Assembly: GCF_023073415.1 (NCBI RefSeq)
Contig: NZ_JADPJL010000005.1
Location: 310,001 to 374,000, forward strand
Reading direction: 5' to 3'
From: Bradyrhizobium sp. 190
GTDB taxonomy: Bacteria; Pseudomonadota; Alphaproteobacteria; Rhizobiales; Xanthobacteraceae
Length of the DNA stretch: 64,000 bases
Shown here: in pieces, positions 41,042 through 49,875 of the stretch
Layout: each line of letters begins with the position of its first letter
Position numbering within the stretch: the first letter of the stretch is position 1
The notes under the pieces: generated by a model
The model's database searches: none
Seen by the model: only the letters and a program-made list of their open reading frames with translations
Told to the model about the DNA's origin: nothing
Position numbers and translations under genes: made by a program

Positions 41042-41165
41042 AGCTTCGGTTCTGATTGAATCAGAACCGAAGCTCTAGATTCTTGTTTTGACGCGTTTTC
41101 TTCACGCGAACCGGTATCCACCCCGGATCAAGTCCGGGGCAGGCTTTCGCTCGAAAACGCTATAG
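41038..41165. repeat. Dispersed palindromic repeat, copy 2
   Basis: CTAGAGCTTCGGTTCTGAT (41038-41056), loop TGA, and its complement (41060-41078) make a perfect 19-bp stem. The shared right part follows: ATTCTTGTTTTGACGCGTTT, ACGCGAACCGG, and GCTCGAAAACGCTATAG. A nested hairpin CCCCGGATCAAGTCCGGGG lies at 41121-41139. The TAG of the acyl-CoA synthetase (41039-41041) is inside the left arm. The main stem differs from copies 1 and 3 by paired changes (C-G to T-A in TTCCGAT/TTCTGAT). Confidence 0.88.
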
Positions 41166-41177
41166 CGCCGGCGGCTG

Positions 41178-42056
41178 TCAAAGCTTCGGAGCGCTGCCCT
41201 TGGGCGTCGAGCCTTCGCTCTGCCCGGCGGCAAGCGCGGCACTGTCGATCGCGGCGGCGCTGACGAGCTGCTTGACGTCGAGCAGTGTGAATTGCGCGAT
41301 GCCGACGCGGTCGGCCGGCGTGCCCGGGACGAGCTGCACGCTCAACACGCCGTCGCAGTTCGCGCCCCTGGCCTCGGCAAGCATGGCGCTCGGTTCCTGG
41401 GCCTTGGCCTTGGTCTGCGCGCGCTTGACGACTGCCACACAACTGCCGCGGACGGTGTCGCCGTTGAGCTTGACGGCGGCCCTAGGGTCAAGCGGCTTGT
41501 CGATCGCTTCCAGCGCGGTCGCTTGCTTGTACTTGCCGCCGACCGACATGATCGAGCCCTTGCGGTAGATATAGTACAGGTGCTGATCGCCGACGATGGT
41601 AGGCACGCCGTATTTGCCCATGACTTCCTTGATCATGTCGGCCTTCGACGGCTGCTGATCCTGGGCGAAGGTCAGGTTGCGCGCGACGAAATAGGCGCGG
41701 TTGGCGCTCGCGGGCGAGGAGAAGCTGGTCGAGAGCATCTCGCCGTTCTGTTTCGAACCGGCGGGGAGGCTGAAATTCAGCGCAGCGACGTAGCTGGCGC
41801 CGCCGTTGCCGAATTTCTGCTGCTGGATGTCGGTTTTGGTGTCGGTCCGGCCCTTGAACAGGGAATCAAAGACAGCACGCGCGGATTCGGCGTTCGATTC
41901 GGTCGAGATACCCAAAATGTCGGGGCGCAATTTGCCCGAGAATGCCGTCTCGGGTGCCTTCGGCTTGATATCGTCGGCCAGTGATGCCGCGGGCAGGGAT
42001 GCCAGTCCCATTACCAGCCCCATGGCAAGCATCGAAACCAGCGCATGGCGAGGCAT
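41178..42056 (-). CDS. Periplasmic protein of unknown family
   Basis: A 292-residue protein with a signal peptide (LVSMLAMGLVMGLASLPAAS then LADD). The mature part is predicted to be mixed alpha/beta, with segments YVAALNFSLPAGSKQNGE, SANRAYFVARNLTFAQDQQP and DQHLYYIYRKGSIMSVGG. One Cys pair may form (GSCVAVVKR, ANCDGVLSV). I do not recognise the family. The ATG at 42056 fits the signal peptide; a TTG upstream is in frame. It converges on the acyl-CoA synthetase through repeat copy 2. Confidence 0.65.
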   Translation of the reverse strand: MPRHALVSMLAMGLVMGLASLPAASLADDIKPKAPETAFSGKLRPDILGISTESNAESARAVFDSLFKGRTDTKTDIQQQKFGNGGASYVAALNFSLPAGSKQNGEMLSTSFSSPASANRAYFVARNLTFAQDQQPSKADMIKEVMGKYGVPTIVGDQHLYYIYRKGSIMSVGGKYKQATALEAIDKPLDPRAAVKLNGDTVRGSCVAVVKRAQTKAKAQEPSAMLAEARGANCDGVLSVQLVPGTPADRVGIAQFTLLDVKQLVSAAAIDSAALAAGQSEGSTPKGSAPKL

Positions 42057-42298
42057 GAAACACCCAAGAAATCGGAAATAAGCCAATGTGGAAGCGGGCG
42101 GGATTACGCCAAGCTTTGAACCGCGATGTCAACGTTGTCAGGCGATTTCGCAGGTCGGCGGGGCCGTTGTTAACGCTTTGATCCACCTCGCTTTGCCTTG
42201 CCACCGCCATATCGATAGGCTACGTCGCGGCCATGCGGGGATCGGGCGCAGGATGCTGCCGCCCAAGGCGCGGTTCCTCGGGGATGGGATACCTTTAA

Positions 42299-42952
42299 GT
42301 GTCTGAATTATTTAATGAAGTCGACGAGGAGGTCCGTCGCGATCAGCTCAAAAAGCTGTGGGACCAGTACTCGCTTTATATCATCGCCGGCGTGATTTTG
42401 ATCATTGCCGCCGTGGGCGGATGGCGCGGCTACCAATATTTGGAGGCCAGGAAGGCGGCCGAGGCGGGGGCTGCGTTCGACAAGGCCGTCGAGCTTTCGG
42501 AAGCCAACAAGCACGCCGAGGCCGAGGCGGCCTTCGCCGATCTCGTCGCGAAGGCGCCGTTCGGCTATCGCGTGCTGGCGCGGTTGCGCATGGCGACGGA
42601 AGTCGCCAACCGTGATCCGCAGGCCGCGGCAAAGATGTTCGATGAGATCACCGCGGATCGCGGCGTCGGCGTCGCCGAGCAGGATCTCGCGCGGATTCGC
42701 GCCGCCCAGCTGCTGTTGGAAAGCACGAGCTATCCCGACATGAAAACGCGCCTCGAAGCCGCTGCTGCGCCGGGCGCAACCTTTCGTCATAGCGCGCGCG
42801 AATTGCTGGCGCTGTCGGCATGGCGCGCCAACGATGCTGCGGCGACGCGGCAATGGCTGGACTTGATCGCCAATGACGGCGAGACACCGCCGAGCCTGCG
42901 CTCGCGCGCCGAAGCGCTGCAGGCCTTGCTGCCGCCGGTCGCCAAGAGCTGA
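42299..42952 (+). CDS. YfgM-like membrane-anchored TPR protein
   Basis: A 217-residue protein: a cytoplasmic N-terminus (SELFNEVDEEVRRDQLKKLW), one membrane segment (YIIAGVILIIAAVGGWRGYQ, about 27-46) and a periplasmic TPR-like helical domain. This is the arrangement of YfgM, the SecYEG-linked periplasmic chaperone adaptor, which also precedes der in other bacteria. The start is GTG at 42299. The lipoprotein gene follows after 11 bases. Confidence 0.82.
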   Translation: MSELFNEVDEEVRRDQLKKLWDQYSLYIIAGVILIIAAVGGWRGYQYLEARKAAEAGAAFDKAVELSEANKHAEAEAAFADLVAKAPFGYRVLARLRMATEVANRDPQAAAKMFDEITADRGVGVAEQDLARIRAAQLLLESTSYPDMKTRLEAAAAPGATFRHSARELLALSAWRANDAAATRQWLDLIANDGETPPSLRSRAEALQALLPPVAKS

Positions 42953-42963
42953 CGGAGAACGAG

Positions 42964-43503
42964 TTGAGTGGGAAACCGACCATGCGCCGCCCGCAACGTT
43001 TGATCGCAGCTGCCATTCTCGTCGCACTTTCGGGCGCTCTGGCGGGCTGTGGCGGTGGCGGCATTGGCAATTTCGATCCCAGCGACATGCTCGACTTCCT
43101 CGACACCAAGAAGAAGCTGCCCGGTGACCGCAAGCCGGTGTTCCCCGAAGGCGTGCCGGGCCTCGAGCAGGGCGTGCCGAAGGATCTCTACAAGGGCTCC
43201 CGACAGCAGGTTGACGACCCGAACGCGCAGGCTGCCGCTGCAGCTCCTCCGCCGGAAGAGCCGAAATCCAAGCGTGGCGCGAAATCCAAGGGCAAACAGG
43301 CCGCCGCCCCCGCCGCTGCGGACCCCGACGCCGCACCCGAGGAAGAGGGTAGCACCGCCGCCGCGCCGCCGGCGCCCAAGCCGGCCAAGATCGTGCGCAA
43401 GCGCACCACCGCGCCGCCGCCCGATCAATCGGCGGCGCCTGCACAATCCCCGCAACAATCCGCGTTCCCGGCGCCAATGCCGAGCGGTACGTTCACGCGC
43501 TGA
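42964..43503 (+). CDS. Small lipoprotein with Ala/Pro/Lys-rich tail
   Basis: A 179-residue (TTG start) protein with a lipobox: LVALSGALAGCGGGG, the Cys at about residue 29. After it, FDPSDMLDFLDTKKKLPGDR and VPGLEQGVPKDLYKGSR are short conserved-looking pieces, and from about residue 80 the chain is Ala/Pro/Lys-rich and likely disordered. I chose TTG 42964 because CGGAGA precedes it; ATG 42982 is an alternative. The gene occupies the place of bamB between yfgM and der but has no beta-propeller. Function unknown. Confidence 0.7.
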   Translation: MSGKPTMRRPQRLIAAAILVALSGALAGCGGGGIGNFDPSDMLDFLDTKKKLPGDRKPVFPEGVPGLEQGVPKDLYKGSRQQVDDPNAQAAAAAPPPEEPKSKRGAKSKGKQAAAPAAADPDAAPEEEGSTAAAPPAPKPAKIVRKRTTAPPPDQSAAPAQSPQQSAFPAPMPSGTFTR

Positions 43504-43526
43504 TTTATCCTTTTCGTTCGATTGAC

Positions 43527-43547
43527 ACGCCCTTCGAAAAAGGGCGT
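43527..43547 (+). terminator. Stem-loop 11 bases upstream of der
   Basis: ACGCCCTT (43527-43534), loop CGAAA, AAGGGCGT (43540-43547): a perfect 8-bp stem between the lipoprotein stop and the der start. A weak TTTG follows. It may attenuate read-through into der or block its ribosome site. Confidence 0.5.
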
Positions 43548-43558
43548 TTGGATCATTT

Positions 43559-44944
43559 ATGCCCTTTACGATCGCCATCATCGGCCGCCCCAATGTCGGC
43601 AAGTCGACGCTGTTCAACCGGCTGGTGGGGCAGAAACTCGCGCTGGTGGATGACGAGCCCGGCGTCACCCGTGATCGCCGCGAGGGCAATGCGCGTCTCG
43701 GCGATCTCGAGTTCACCGTGATCGACACCGCCGGCCTCGACGAAGGCGCCAAGGGCTCGCTCACCGCGCGGATGCAGGAGCAGACCGAAACCGCGATCGG
43801 CCTTGCCGATGCGCTGATGTTCGTGATCGACGCCCGTGCGGGCCTGACGCCGAACGATCGCGCCTTTGCGGATTTCGCGCGGCGTGCCAACAAGCCGGTG
43901 GTGCTGGTCGCCAACAAGAGCGAAGGCAAGCACGGCGAAGTCGGCGCGATGGAGTCCTATGCGCTGGGGCTCGGCGATCCCATCCAGATTTCGGCCGAGC
44001 ATGGCGAGGGCTTGAGCGATCTCTACGACGCGCTCGCTGCGCTGATGCCGGAGCCGGTCGAAGAGGGTGAAGAGTTCGACGACGACGACATCATCGTATC
44101 GGATGAAGAACTCGCACAGCGTCCGATCCGCGTCGCCATCGTCGGCCGTCCCAATGCCGGGAAATCCACGCTGATCAATCATCTGCTCGGCGAGGAGCGG
44201 CTGTTGACCAGCGCCGAAGCCGGCACTACGCGCGATTCCATTTCGGTGGAAATCAACTGGCAGGGACGCGAGTTCCGCGTGTTCGACACCGCAGGCCTGC
44301 GGCGGCGCTCGCGGATCGAGGCGAAGCTGGAAAAACTGTCGGTGGCGGACGCGCTGCGCGCGGTGCGCTTTGCCGAAGTCGTCGTGATGATGATGGATGC
44401 GCAAAACCGGTTCGAGGAACAGGACCTGCGCATCGCCGATCTGATCGAGCGCGAGGGGCGGGCGATCGTGCTGGCGGTCAATAAGTGGGACTTGATGGAG
44501 CGGAAGGGAAATCTGATTTCCGCGCTGCGCACCGATGTCGATCATTGGCTGCCGCAGGTCAAGGGCGCGCCTGTTGTCGCGGTGTCCGGGTTGATGGGCG
44601 AAGGCATCGACCGGCTGATGACGGCGATTGAGGAAGCCTACGCGGTGTGGAACAAGCGCGTGCCGACGGCCACGCTCAATCGCTGGTTCGAGCAGGCGGT
44701 CGATGCCAACCCGCCGCCCGCGGTCTCAGGCCGTCGGCTGAAGCTGAACTACATTACGCAGGCCAAGGCGCGGCCGCCGAGTTTTATCTTGTTCTGCTCG
44801 CGCGCCGACGCCGTGCCGCAATCCTATCTGCGCTATCTCACCAACTCGATGCGCGAGGCCTTCGACCTGCCGGGTACGCCGATACGGATCACGCTGCGCG
44901 AAAAGGCCAATCCGTTTGCCCACAAGCGCAAGCGGCCGTCATGA
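43559..44944 (+). CDS. der: Ribosome biogenesis GTPase Der (EngA)
   Basis: A 461-residue protein with two tandem GTPase domains and a KH-like C-terminal domain. The two P-loops are [16 protein letters not shown] (residues 6-21) and [16 protein letters not shown] (about 198-213). G3 is DTAGL in both domains, and the G4 motifs are NKSE and NKWD. It is needed for 50S subunit maturation. The MFS gene overlaps its stop as ATGA. Confidence 0.95.
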   Translation: MPFTIAIIGRPNVGKSTLFNRLVGQKLALVDDEPGVTRDRREGNARLGDLEFTVIDTAGLDEGAKGSLTARMQEQTETAIGLADALMFVIDARAGLTPNDRAFADFARRANKPVVLVANKSEGKHGEVGAMESYALGLGDPIQISAEHGEGLSDLYDALAALMPEPVEEGEEFDDDDIIVSDEELAQRPIRVAIVGRPNAGKSTLINHLLGEERLLTSAEAGTTRDSISVEINWQGREFRVFDTAGLRRRSRIEAKLEKLSVADALRAVRFAEVVVMMMDAQNRFEEQDLRIADLIEREGRAIVLAVNKWDLMERKGNLISALRTDVDHWLPQVKGAPVVAVSGLMGEGIDRLMTAIEEAYAVWNKRVPTATLNRWFEQAVDANPPPAVSGRRLKLNYITQAKARPPSFILFCSRADAVPQSYLRYLTNSMREAFDLPGTPIRITLREKANPFAHKRKRPS

Positions 44945-46179
44945 GCGAAGAGGCGTCCGCGCGCGTTGCCGAAACGCCGCCGGTACGCAGCGGCGCGGCC
45001 GCCTTCATCTTCGTCACCATCCTGCTCGACATGCTCGCGCTCGGCCTGATCCTGCCGATCCTGCCCAAGCTCGTGGAAAGCTTTGTCGACAACGACACGG
45101 CGACGGCGGCGCGGATCTTCGGCCTGTTCGGCACCGCCTGGGCGCTGATGCAGTTTTTGTTCTCGCCGATCCTCGGCGCGCTCTCGGACCGCTTCGGCCG
45201 GCGGCCGGTGGTGCTGCTGTCGAATTTCGGATTGGCGCTGGACTATGTGTTGATGGCGCTGGCGCCGTCGCTGACCTGGCTGTTCATCGGCCGGGTGATC
45301 TCAGGCATTACGTCGGCGAGCATCTCGACTGCCTTTGCCTATATCGCCGACGTGACGCCGCCGGAACGGCGCGCCGCGGTGTTCGGCAAGATCGGGGCGG
45401 CTTTCGGCGCCGGCTTCATTCTCGGCCCCGCCATTGGCGGTCTGCTCGGCGGCATGGATCCGCGTCTGCCGTTCTGGATCGCGGCAGGCTTGAGCTTTGC
45501 GAACACGCTCTACGGCTGGCTGATCCTCCCCGAGTCGTTGCCGCTGGAACGCCGCGCACCATTCCATTGGAAAAGCGCCAGCCCGATCGGCGCGCTGCAT
45601 CTGCTGCGTTCCAACCGGATTCTCGCCGGCCTGTCGCTGGCGAATTTCTTCGGGCAGGTCGCGCATGTGGTGCTGCCCTCGACCTTCGTGCTCTATGCGA
45701 CCTACCGATATGGCTGGGATACGACGACCGTCGGCCTGACGCTGGCCCTGGTCGGCGTCTGCGCCATGGTGGTGCAGGGCGCGGGCGTCGGGCCGATCGT
45801 CAAGCGCCTCGGCGAGCGCCGGGCGCTGCTGCTGGGGCTGGCTTGCGGCGCGCTGGGATTCTTCATCTATGGCGCGGCCCCGACCGGACCGTTGTTCTGG
45901 ATCGGCATTCCCGTGATGGCGCTGTGGGGCGTGGCGGGGGCGGCAATCCAGGCGCTGACGACGCAACTCGTTGCGCCGGATCAGCAGGGCCAATTGCAGG
46001 GGGCGACCAACAGCGTCAACAGCATCGCGCAGATGGTGGGACCGTTTCTGTTTACGCTGACCTTTGCCTATTTCATCAGCGATCAGGCGCCTTTCAAAAT
46101 GCCGGGCGCGCCGTTTCTGCTGGCCGCGGCGCTGTTGGGGCTGGGGCTTGTGATCGCGTGGCGGACGCTTAAAAAGTAG
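44941..46179 (+). CDS. MFS transporter, TCR/Tet-like
   Basis: A 412-residue twelve-helix carrier: [20 protein letters not shown] (helix 1), the A-motif [15 protein letters not shown], and [20 protein letters not shown], typical of the TetA/TCR branch. It would export a drug or metabolite by proton antiport. ATGA coupling to der is unusual for a transporter. Its TAG stop is inside the left arm of the repeat at 46176. Confidence 0.88.
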   Translation: MSEEASARVAETPPVRSGAAAFIFVTILLDMLALGLILPILPKLVESFVDNDTATAARIFGLFGTAWALMQFLFSPILGALSDRFGRRPVVLLSNFGLALDYVLMALAPSLTWLFIGRVISGITSASISTAFAYIADVTPPERRAAVFGKIGAAFGAGFILGPAIGGLLGGMDPRLPFWIAAGLSFANTLYGWLILPESLPLERRAPFHWKSASPIGALHLLRSNRILAGLSLANFFGQVAHVVLPSTFVLYATYRYGWDTTTVGLTLALVGVCAMVVQGAGVGPIVKRLGERRALLLGLACGALGFFIYGAAPTGPLFWIGIPVMALWGVAGAAIQALTTQLVAPDQQGQLQGATNSVNSIAQMVGPFLFTLTFAYFISDQAPFKMPGAPFLLAAALLGLGLVIAWRTLKK

Positions 46180-46302
46180 GGTGGGCAAAGCCACCGGGTC
46201 GCGCGAATGCGCGCCCGATGACAGGCTCCGCGTGCCCACCATTCTCGATGTTGAACCGGAGAGATGGTGGGCACGGCGCTTGCGCGCCTTTGCCCACCCT
46301 AC
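46176..46302. repeat. Compound palindromic repeat with perfect 15-bp ends
   Basis: GTAGGGTGGGCAAAG (46176-46190) and CTTTGCCCACCCTAC (46288-46302) are perfect inverted ends. Inside lie a second inverted pair (TGCCCACCATTCTC and GAGAGATGGTGGGCA) and a GCGCGAATGCGCGC dyad, so the element is built of nested copies. It sits between converging genes and supplies the TAG stop (46177-46179) of the MFS gene. It could be a bidirectional terminator. Confidence 0.75.
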
Positions 46303-46308
46303 GGATTC

Positions 46309-47535
46309 TTATTTCTTCACCAGCGGGCACTCGCTGGCTTCGAGCGGCTTGGCGGCGTCTTCGGCCGAGATCGTGGCGATCTGCTTGTAGTAATCCCACG
46401 GTCCCTTCGACTCTTCCGGCTTCTTCACCTCGAACAGATAGGCCGGGATGAGACGGCGGCCGTCGACGCGCAGCGGACCCTTGCCGAACAGCGGATCGTC
46501 GGTCGGCAATTCCTTCATCTTGGCGACGACCTTGGCACCGTCATGCGGATTGCCGCCGAGTGCTTCCATCGCCTTGAGATAATGCAGCACCATGGCGTAG
46601 TTGCCGGCCTGCGTCATCGAGGGCATCGCGTTCTTGCTAGCGAGTGCCGCAAACCGCTTCGACCAAGCGCGCGTCTGGTCGTTCAGGTCCCAGTAGAAGG
46701 ATTCCGTGAACGTCAGGCCCTGCGCGGTCTTCAGACCGAGCGAATGAACGTCGGTGACAAACATCAACAACGGAGCGAGCTTTTGGCCGCCTTGGGTGAT
46801 GCCGAATTCGGCGGCCTGCTTGATCGAGTTGGTGGTGTCGCCGCCGGCGTTGGCGAGACCGATGATCTTGGCCTTCGAGGACTGGGCCTGTAGCAGGAAA
46901 GAGGAGAAGTCAGACGTGTTGAGCGGATGCTTGACACCGCCAATCACCTTGCCGCCGTTAGCGGTGACGGCCGAGGTGGTATCGCGCTCCAGGGCATGAC
47001 CGAAGGCATAATCGACAGTCAGAAAGAACCAGGTGTCGCCGCCGGCTTTGGTCAGCGCCTTGCCGGTGCCGTTGGCGAGCATGTAGGTGTCGTAAGTGAA
47101 CGAAACAGTGTTCGGCGTGCAGGCCTTCCCGGTGAGGTCGGCGGTCGCGGCGCCGGAATTGAGCAGCACCGAGTTTTTTTCCTTTATCAGATTGCTAACC
47201 GCAAGTGCGACACTCGAAGTTGGCGTGTCGGCGATGGCGTCGACCTTTTCGTTGTCGATCCATTGCCGCGCGAGGTTGACGCCGACGTCAGGCTTGTTCT
47301 GATGGTCGCCGCTCAGCACGTCGATCTTCCAGCCCTTCTTGAGAAGGCCGGAGTCCTCGATCGCCATTTTGACGGCGACGACGGAATTGGGGCCGCCGAT
47401 GTCGGCGTAAAGGCCAGCCATGTCGTTGAGTACGCCGATCTTGACGGTCTTGTCCTGGGCCAGTGCTGGCGTCGCTAGGCCGAGTGCGGCAAGTGCCACT
47501 GACGCAGCGAAACGCCGCGCGATTCTAGTCGTCAT
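46309..47535 (-). CDS. Liv-type ABC transporter substrate-binding protein, orphan paralogue
   Basis: A 408-residue periplasmic binding protein with signal peptide (FAASVALAALGLATPALAQ). It is closely related to the livK product at 30040: DKTVKIGVLNDMAGLYADIG, LSGDHQNKPDVGVNLARQWI and the same C-terminal PWDYYKQI. No permease or ATPase is adjacent, so it may serve the LivGFHM transporter at 28.5-33.2 kb or one elsewhere. GGAGGAATACC is a strong ribosome site. Confidence 0.87.
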   Translation of the reverse strand: MTTRIARRFAASVALAALGLATPALAQDKTVKIGVLNDMAGLYADIGGPNSVVAVKMAIEDSGLLKKGWKIDVLSGDHQNKPDVGVNLARQWIDNEKVDAIADTPTSSVALAVSNLIKEKNSVLLNSGAATADLTGKACTPNTVSFTYDTYMLANGTGKALTKAGGDTWFFLTVDYAFGHALERDTTSAVTANGGKVIGGVKHPLNTSDFSSFLLQAQSSKAKIIGLANAGGDTTNSIKQAAEFGITQGGQKLAPLLMFVTDVHSLGLKTAQGLTFTESFYWDLNDQTRAWSKRFAALASKNAMPSMTQAGNYAMVLHYLKAMEALGGNPHDGAKVVAKMKELPTDDPLFGKGPLRVDGRRLIPAYLFEVKKPEESKGPWDYYKQIATISAEDAAKPLEASECPLVKK

Positions 47536-47626
47536 GGTATTCCTCCAGAATGTTGTTTGCCGGCTCTCTTTTCGGAACCTGCCAGCGGATTTGCGATAGT
47601 CCTTCTCGCCGGGATGGGCAATGCAC

Positions 47627-48772
47627 CTATCGTAGCGCGTCCGATGTCAGCTTGAACTTCTGGATCCGCTTACCGGTGTCGACTTCCGCTGTATAGACGT
47701 TACCCTTGGCATCCACCGCCATGGCGTGAATCCAGTGGAACTGGCCGGCATTGCGGCCGCTGCGGCCAAAACTGCCGACTACGGTACCATCATCCCGTAT
47801 CAGCACCCGGATTTCGTTGTTCTCGCCATCGGCGCTCAGCAAATAGGTCTGCTTGGAGTCAGGCCAGATCGCGATATCCCACACCGCGCCATTACCCCGT
47901 GTGTTCTTTTCGTAGAACCATTCCTTAACGAAGGTTCCATCTTTCCTGAACACCTGGATGCGGTTGTTCATGCGATCGCAGACATAGAGCAACCCGTCAC
48001 TGGCGAGCTTCACGCAATGCACGGGGTTGGCGAATTGCTGCGGGGCCGGTCCGTTGGGATCGTAGGGCGGTTGCCTGTCATCACTGGGCGGCTTGCCGTA
48101 GGCGCCCCAGTGCCGCTTGTAGGCGCCGGTCGTCGCATCAAATACGATGATGCGGCGATTGCCGTAGCCGTCGGCAACGAAGATTTCGTTGGCGTCCTTG
48201 TCGACAGCGGTCTCGGCGGGCTTGCCGAGCTGCGTGGTGTCGCCAGAACCCTTGCTCGGCGCGATCTTGCCGATCTGCATCACGAACTTGCCGTCGCCGG
48301 TGAATTTCAGGATTGCATTGTCGTTGTCGGCGTTGCCGCCGACCCATACGAAACCTTTCTCATCCACTTCAATGCCATGTTCACGGCCGACCCATTCGTA
48401 GCCTTCGCCGGGGCCGCCCCAGGAGCGCAGCAGATTGCCGTCGGCGTCGAACTCGAGCACCGGCGGTGCCGAGACGCAGCATTTCGAGCGGGGCGGATTC
48501 AGCGCAGCACCCTTTTCGTCGTCGGTGAGCGAGCGCGGACGATGGATCACCCAGATATGACCCTGCGCATCGACCGTGATGCCGCCGACCTGGCCGAGGA
48601 TCCAGTTGTTCGGCAGCGGTTTTGGCCAGGACGCATCGACTGCAAACGTCGGGACGTCGCCGGCGCGTGCCGGCGAAAAAAGAGCGGATACGCCGATCAG
48701 CGCAAGGCCGGCAAGAATGCTTCTGGAAAAAATGTTGGCGCCAGGTTTCGAGCGCGCGTGATGCGTCGGCAT
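47627..48772 (-). CDS. Secreted NHL-repeat beta-propeller protein
   Basis: A 381-residue protein with a signal peptide (ILAGLALIGVSALFSPARAG). NHL-type blades are recognised by repeated G-x-W/V-x-V-D and N-R-I/V phrases: GGITVDAQGHIWVIHRPRSL, HGIEVDEKGFVWVGGN, EIFVADGYGNRRIIVFDATT, LLYVCDRMNNRIQVFRKDGT and AMAVDAKGNVYTAEVDTGKR. Six blades are likely. It may be a lyase-like or binding protein. It lies 91 bases upstream of the orphan binding protein on the same strand. Confidence 0.82.
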   Translation of the reverse strand: MPTHHARSKPGANIFSRSILAGLALIGVSALFSPARAGDVPTFAVDASWPKPLPNNWILGQVGGITVDAQGHIWVIHRPRSLTDDEKGAALNPPRSKCCVSAPPVLEFDADGNLLRSWGGPGEGYEWVGREHGIEVDEKGFVWVGGNADNDNAILKFTGDGKFVMQIGKIAPSKGSGDTTQLGKPAETAVDKDANEIFVADGYGNRRIIVFDATTGAYKRHWGAYGKPPSDDRQPPYDPNGPAPQQFANPVHCVKLASDGLLYVCDRMNNRIQVFRKDGTFVKEWFYEKNTRGNGAVWDIAIWPDSKQTYLLSADGENNEIRVLIRDDGTVVGSFGRSGRNAGQFHWIHAMAVDAKGNVYTAEVDTGKRIQKFKLTSDALR

Positions 48773-48862
48773 GATGGCGTCCTCCCTTGATCTTGTTGGC
48801 GGGTTGCTCCCCGCTTGGACGGGCAGTCAATCGCGGGGAGGGGGAGGTGTCAATCGCGCTTG

Positions 48863-48995
48863 GGTCTCGTGCCCCGGACGCAGCGCAGCGCGTTAGCGGT
48901 GCGCTGCAGAGCCGGGGCCCATGCTTCTACGGCCGTCGGACAATAGGTCCGGGTTCTGCGATGCACCGCTACGCGCTGCATCGCGCCCGGGACAA
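48863..48995. repeat. Dispersed palindromic repeat CTCGTGCCCCGGACGC...GGGACAAGAG
   Basis: The left end CTCGTGCCCCGGACGCAGCG is complementary, with mismatches, to the right end GCGCCCGGGACAAGAG. Internal GCGCTGCAGAGCCGGGGCCC and TAGGTCCGGGTTCTGCG words also pair. The pattern resembles intergenic elements of Bradyrhizobium that I remember. It lies between two minus-strand genes, downstream of the SDR gene. Confidence 0.6.
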
Positions 48996-49002
48996 GAGAA
49001 AC

Positions 49003-49743
49003 TCACTCCGGCGCACGAAAACTTATCAGCGTGCGGGTCTTGTAGTCATAGAGCTTGCCGGTCTCGTCCCACTCAGGCGTGCACATCGGCACGATGAATT
49101 CCGCCGCCTGCTCCGGCGTATCCAGCGTCATCGGGTCCTCGCCGGGAAATACGCTGGCGCGCATGCGGGTGCGGATCGGGCCGGGGCTGAACAGATTGAC
49201 ACGCAGTTTCGTGCTCACGGTCTCGTTGGCCCAGGAGCGCACCAGCGTGTCCAGCGCAGCCTTCGAGGCCGCGTAGGGCGCCTGATAGGCGTTCGCCTTG
49301 CTGGCGGCGCCCGAGGTCACGAACACGGCGCGGCCGGCGTCCGAGACCCTGAGCAGCGGGTCCATGCAGCGGATGAGCTGGAAGTTCGCGGTGACGTTCA
49401 CCGCGATGACGTCGTTCCACGGCTTCAGTTCGATATGACCGAGGGGCGAGGAGGGGCCGGCGATACCGGCATTGCCGACGAGAATGTCGATCTTGCCGTG
49501 GCGTTCATGCAGCGCCGCGCCCAGCCGCGCGATGCCGTCGAAATCGGTGAGGTTCAGCGGCACCAGCGTGGCGCTGCCGCCGTCTTTCCGGATCTCGTCG
49601 TCGAGCTCCTCCAGCCCGCCTTGCGTGCGCGCGACGGCCACGACATGCGCGCCGGCGCGGGCAAGCGCACGGGCGGTAGCGTAGCCGATGCCGCGTGAGG
49701 CGCCGGTGACGAGGGCGATACGGGAGGTTAGGGGTTTGGTCAT
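49003..49743 (-). CDS. Short-chain dehydrogenase/reductase
   Basis: A 246-residue classical SDR: cofactor loop VTGASRGIGYATA (13-25), VGNAGIAG, catalytic Ser in VFVTSGAASK and Y-x-x-x-K in APYAASKAALDT. The substrate is unknown. It follows purF on the minus strand, as in the gene order I recall for related genomes, but a dispersed repeat separates the two. Confidence 0.88.
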   Translation of the reverse strand: MTKPLTSRIALVTGASRGIGYATARALARAGAHVVAVARTQGGLEELDDEIRKDGGSATLVPLNLTDFDGIARLGAALHERHGKIDILVGNAGIAGPSSPLGHIELKPWNDVIAVNVTANFQLIRCMDPLLRVSDAGRAVFVTSGAASKANAYQAPYAASKAALDTLVRSWANETVSTKLRVNLFSPGPIRTRMRASVFPGEDPMTLDTPEQAAEFIVPMCTPEWDETGKLYDYKTRTLISFRAPE

Positions 49744-49756
49744 GTCGTGCCACTTT

Positions 49757-49843
49757 CGTCATGCCCGGCCTTGTTCCGGGCATCCACGTCTTTGCGGCGG
49801 GTTTTACAGACGTGGATGGCCGGGACAAGCCCGGCCATCACGG
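49757..49843. repeat. Dispersed palindromic repeat CGTCATGCCCGGCC...CCGGCCATCACG
   Basis: CGTCATGCCCGGCCTTGTTC and GACAAGCCCGGCCATCACG are inverted ends, with CGGGCATCCACGTCT and AGACGTGGATGGCCGGG pairing inside: two nested stems. It lies between purF and the SDR gene, downstream of purF, and may be its terminator. Confidence 0.65.
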
Positions 49844-49875
49844 AAAATGATCAGATTACTTGCCGAAACGCGCCC

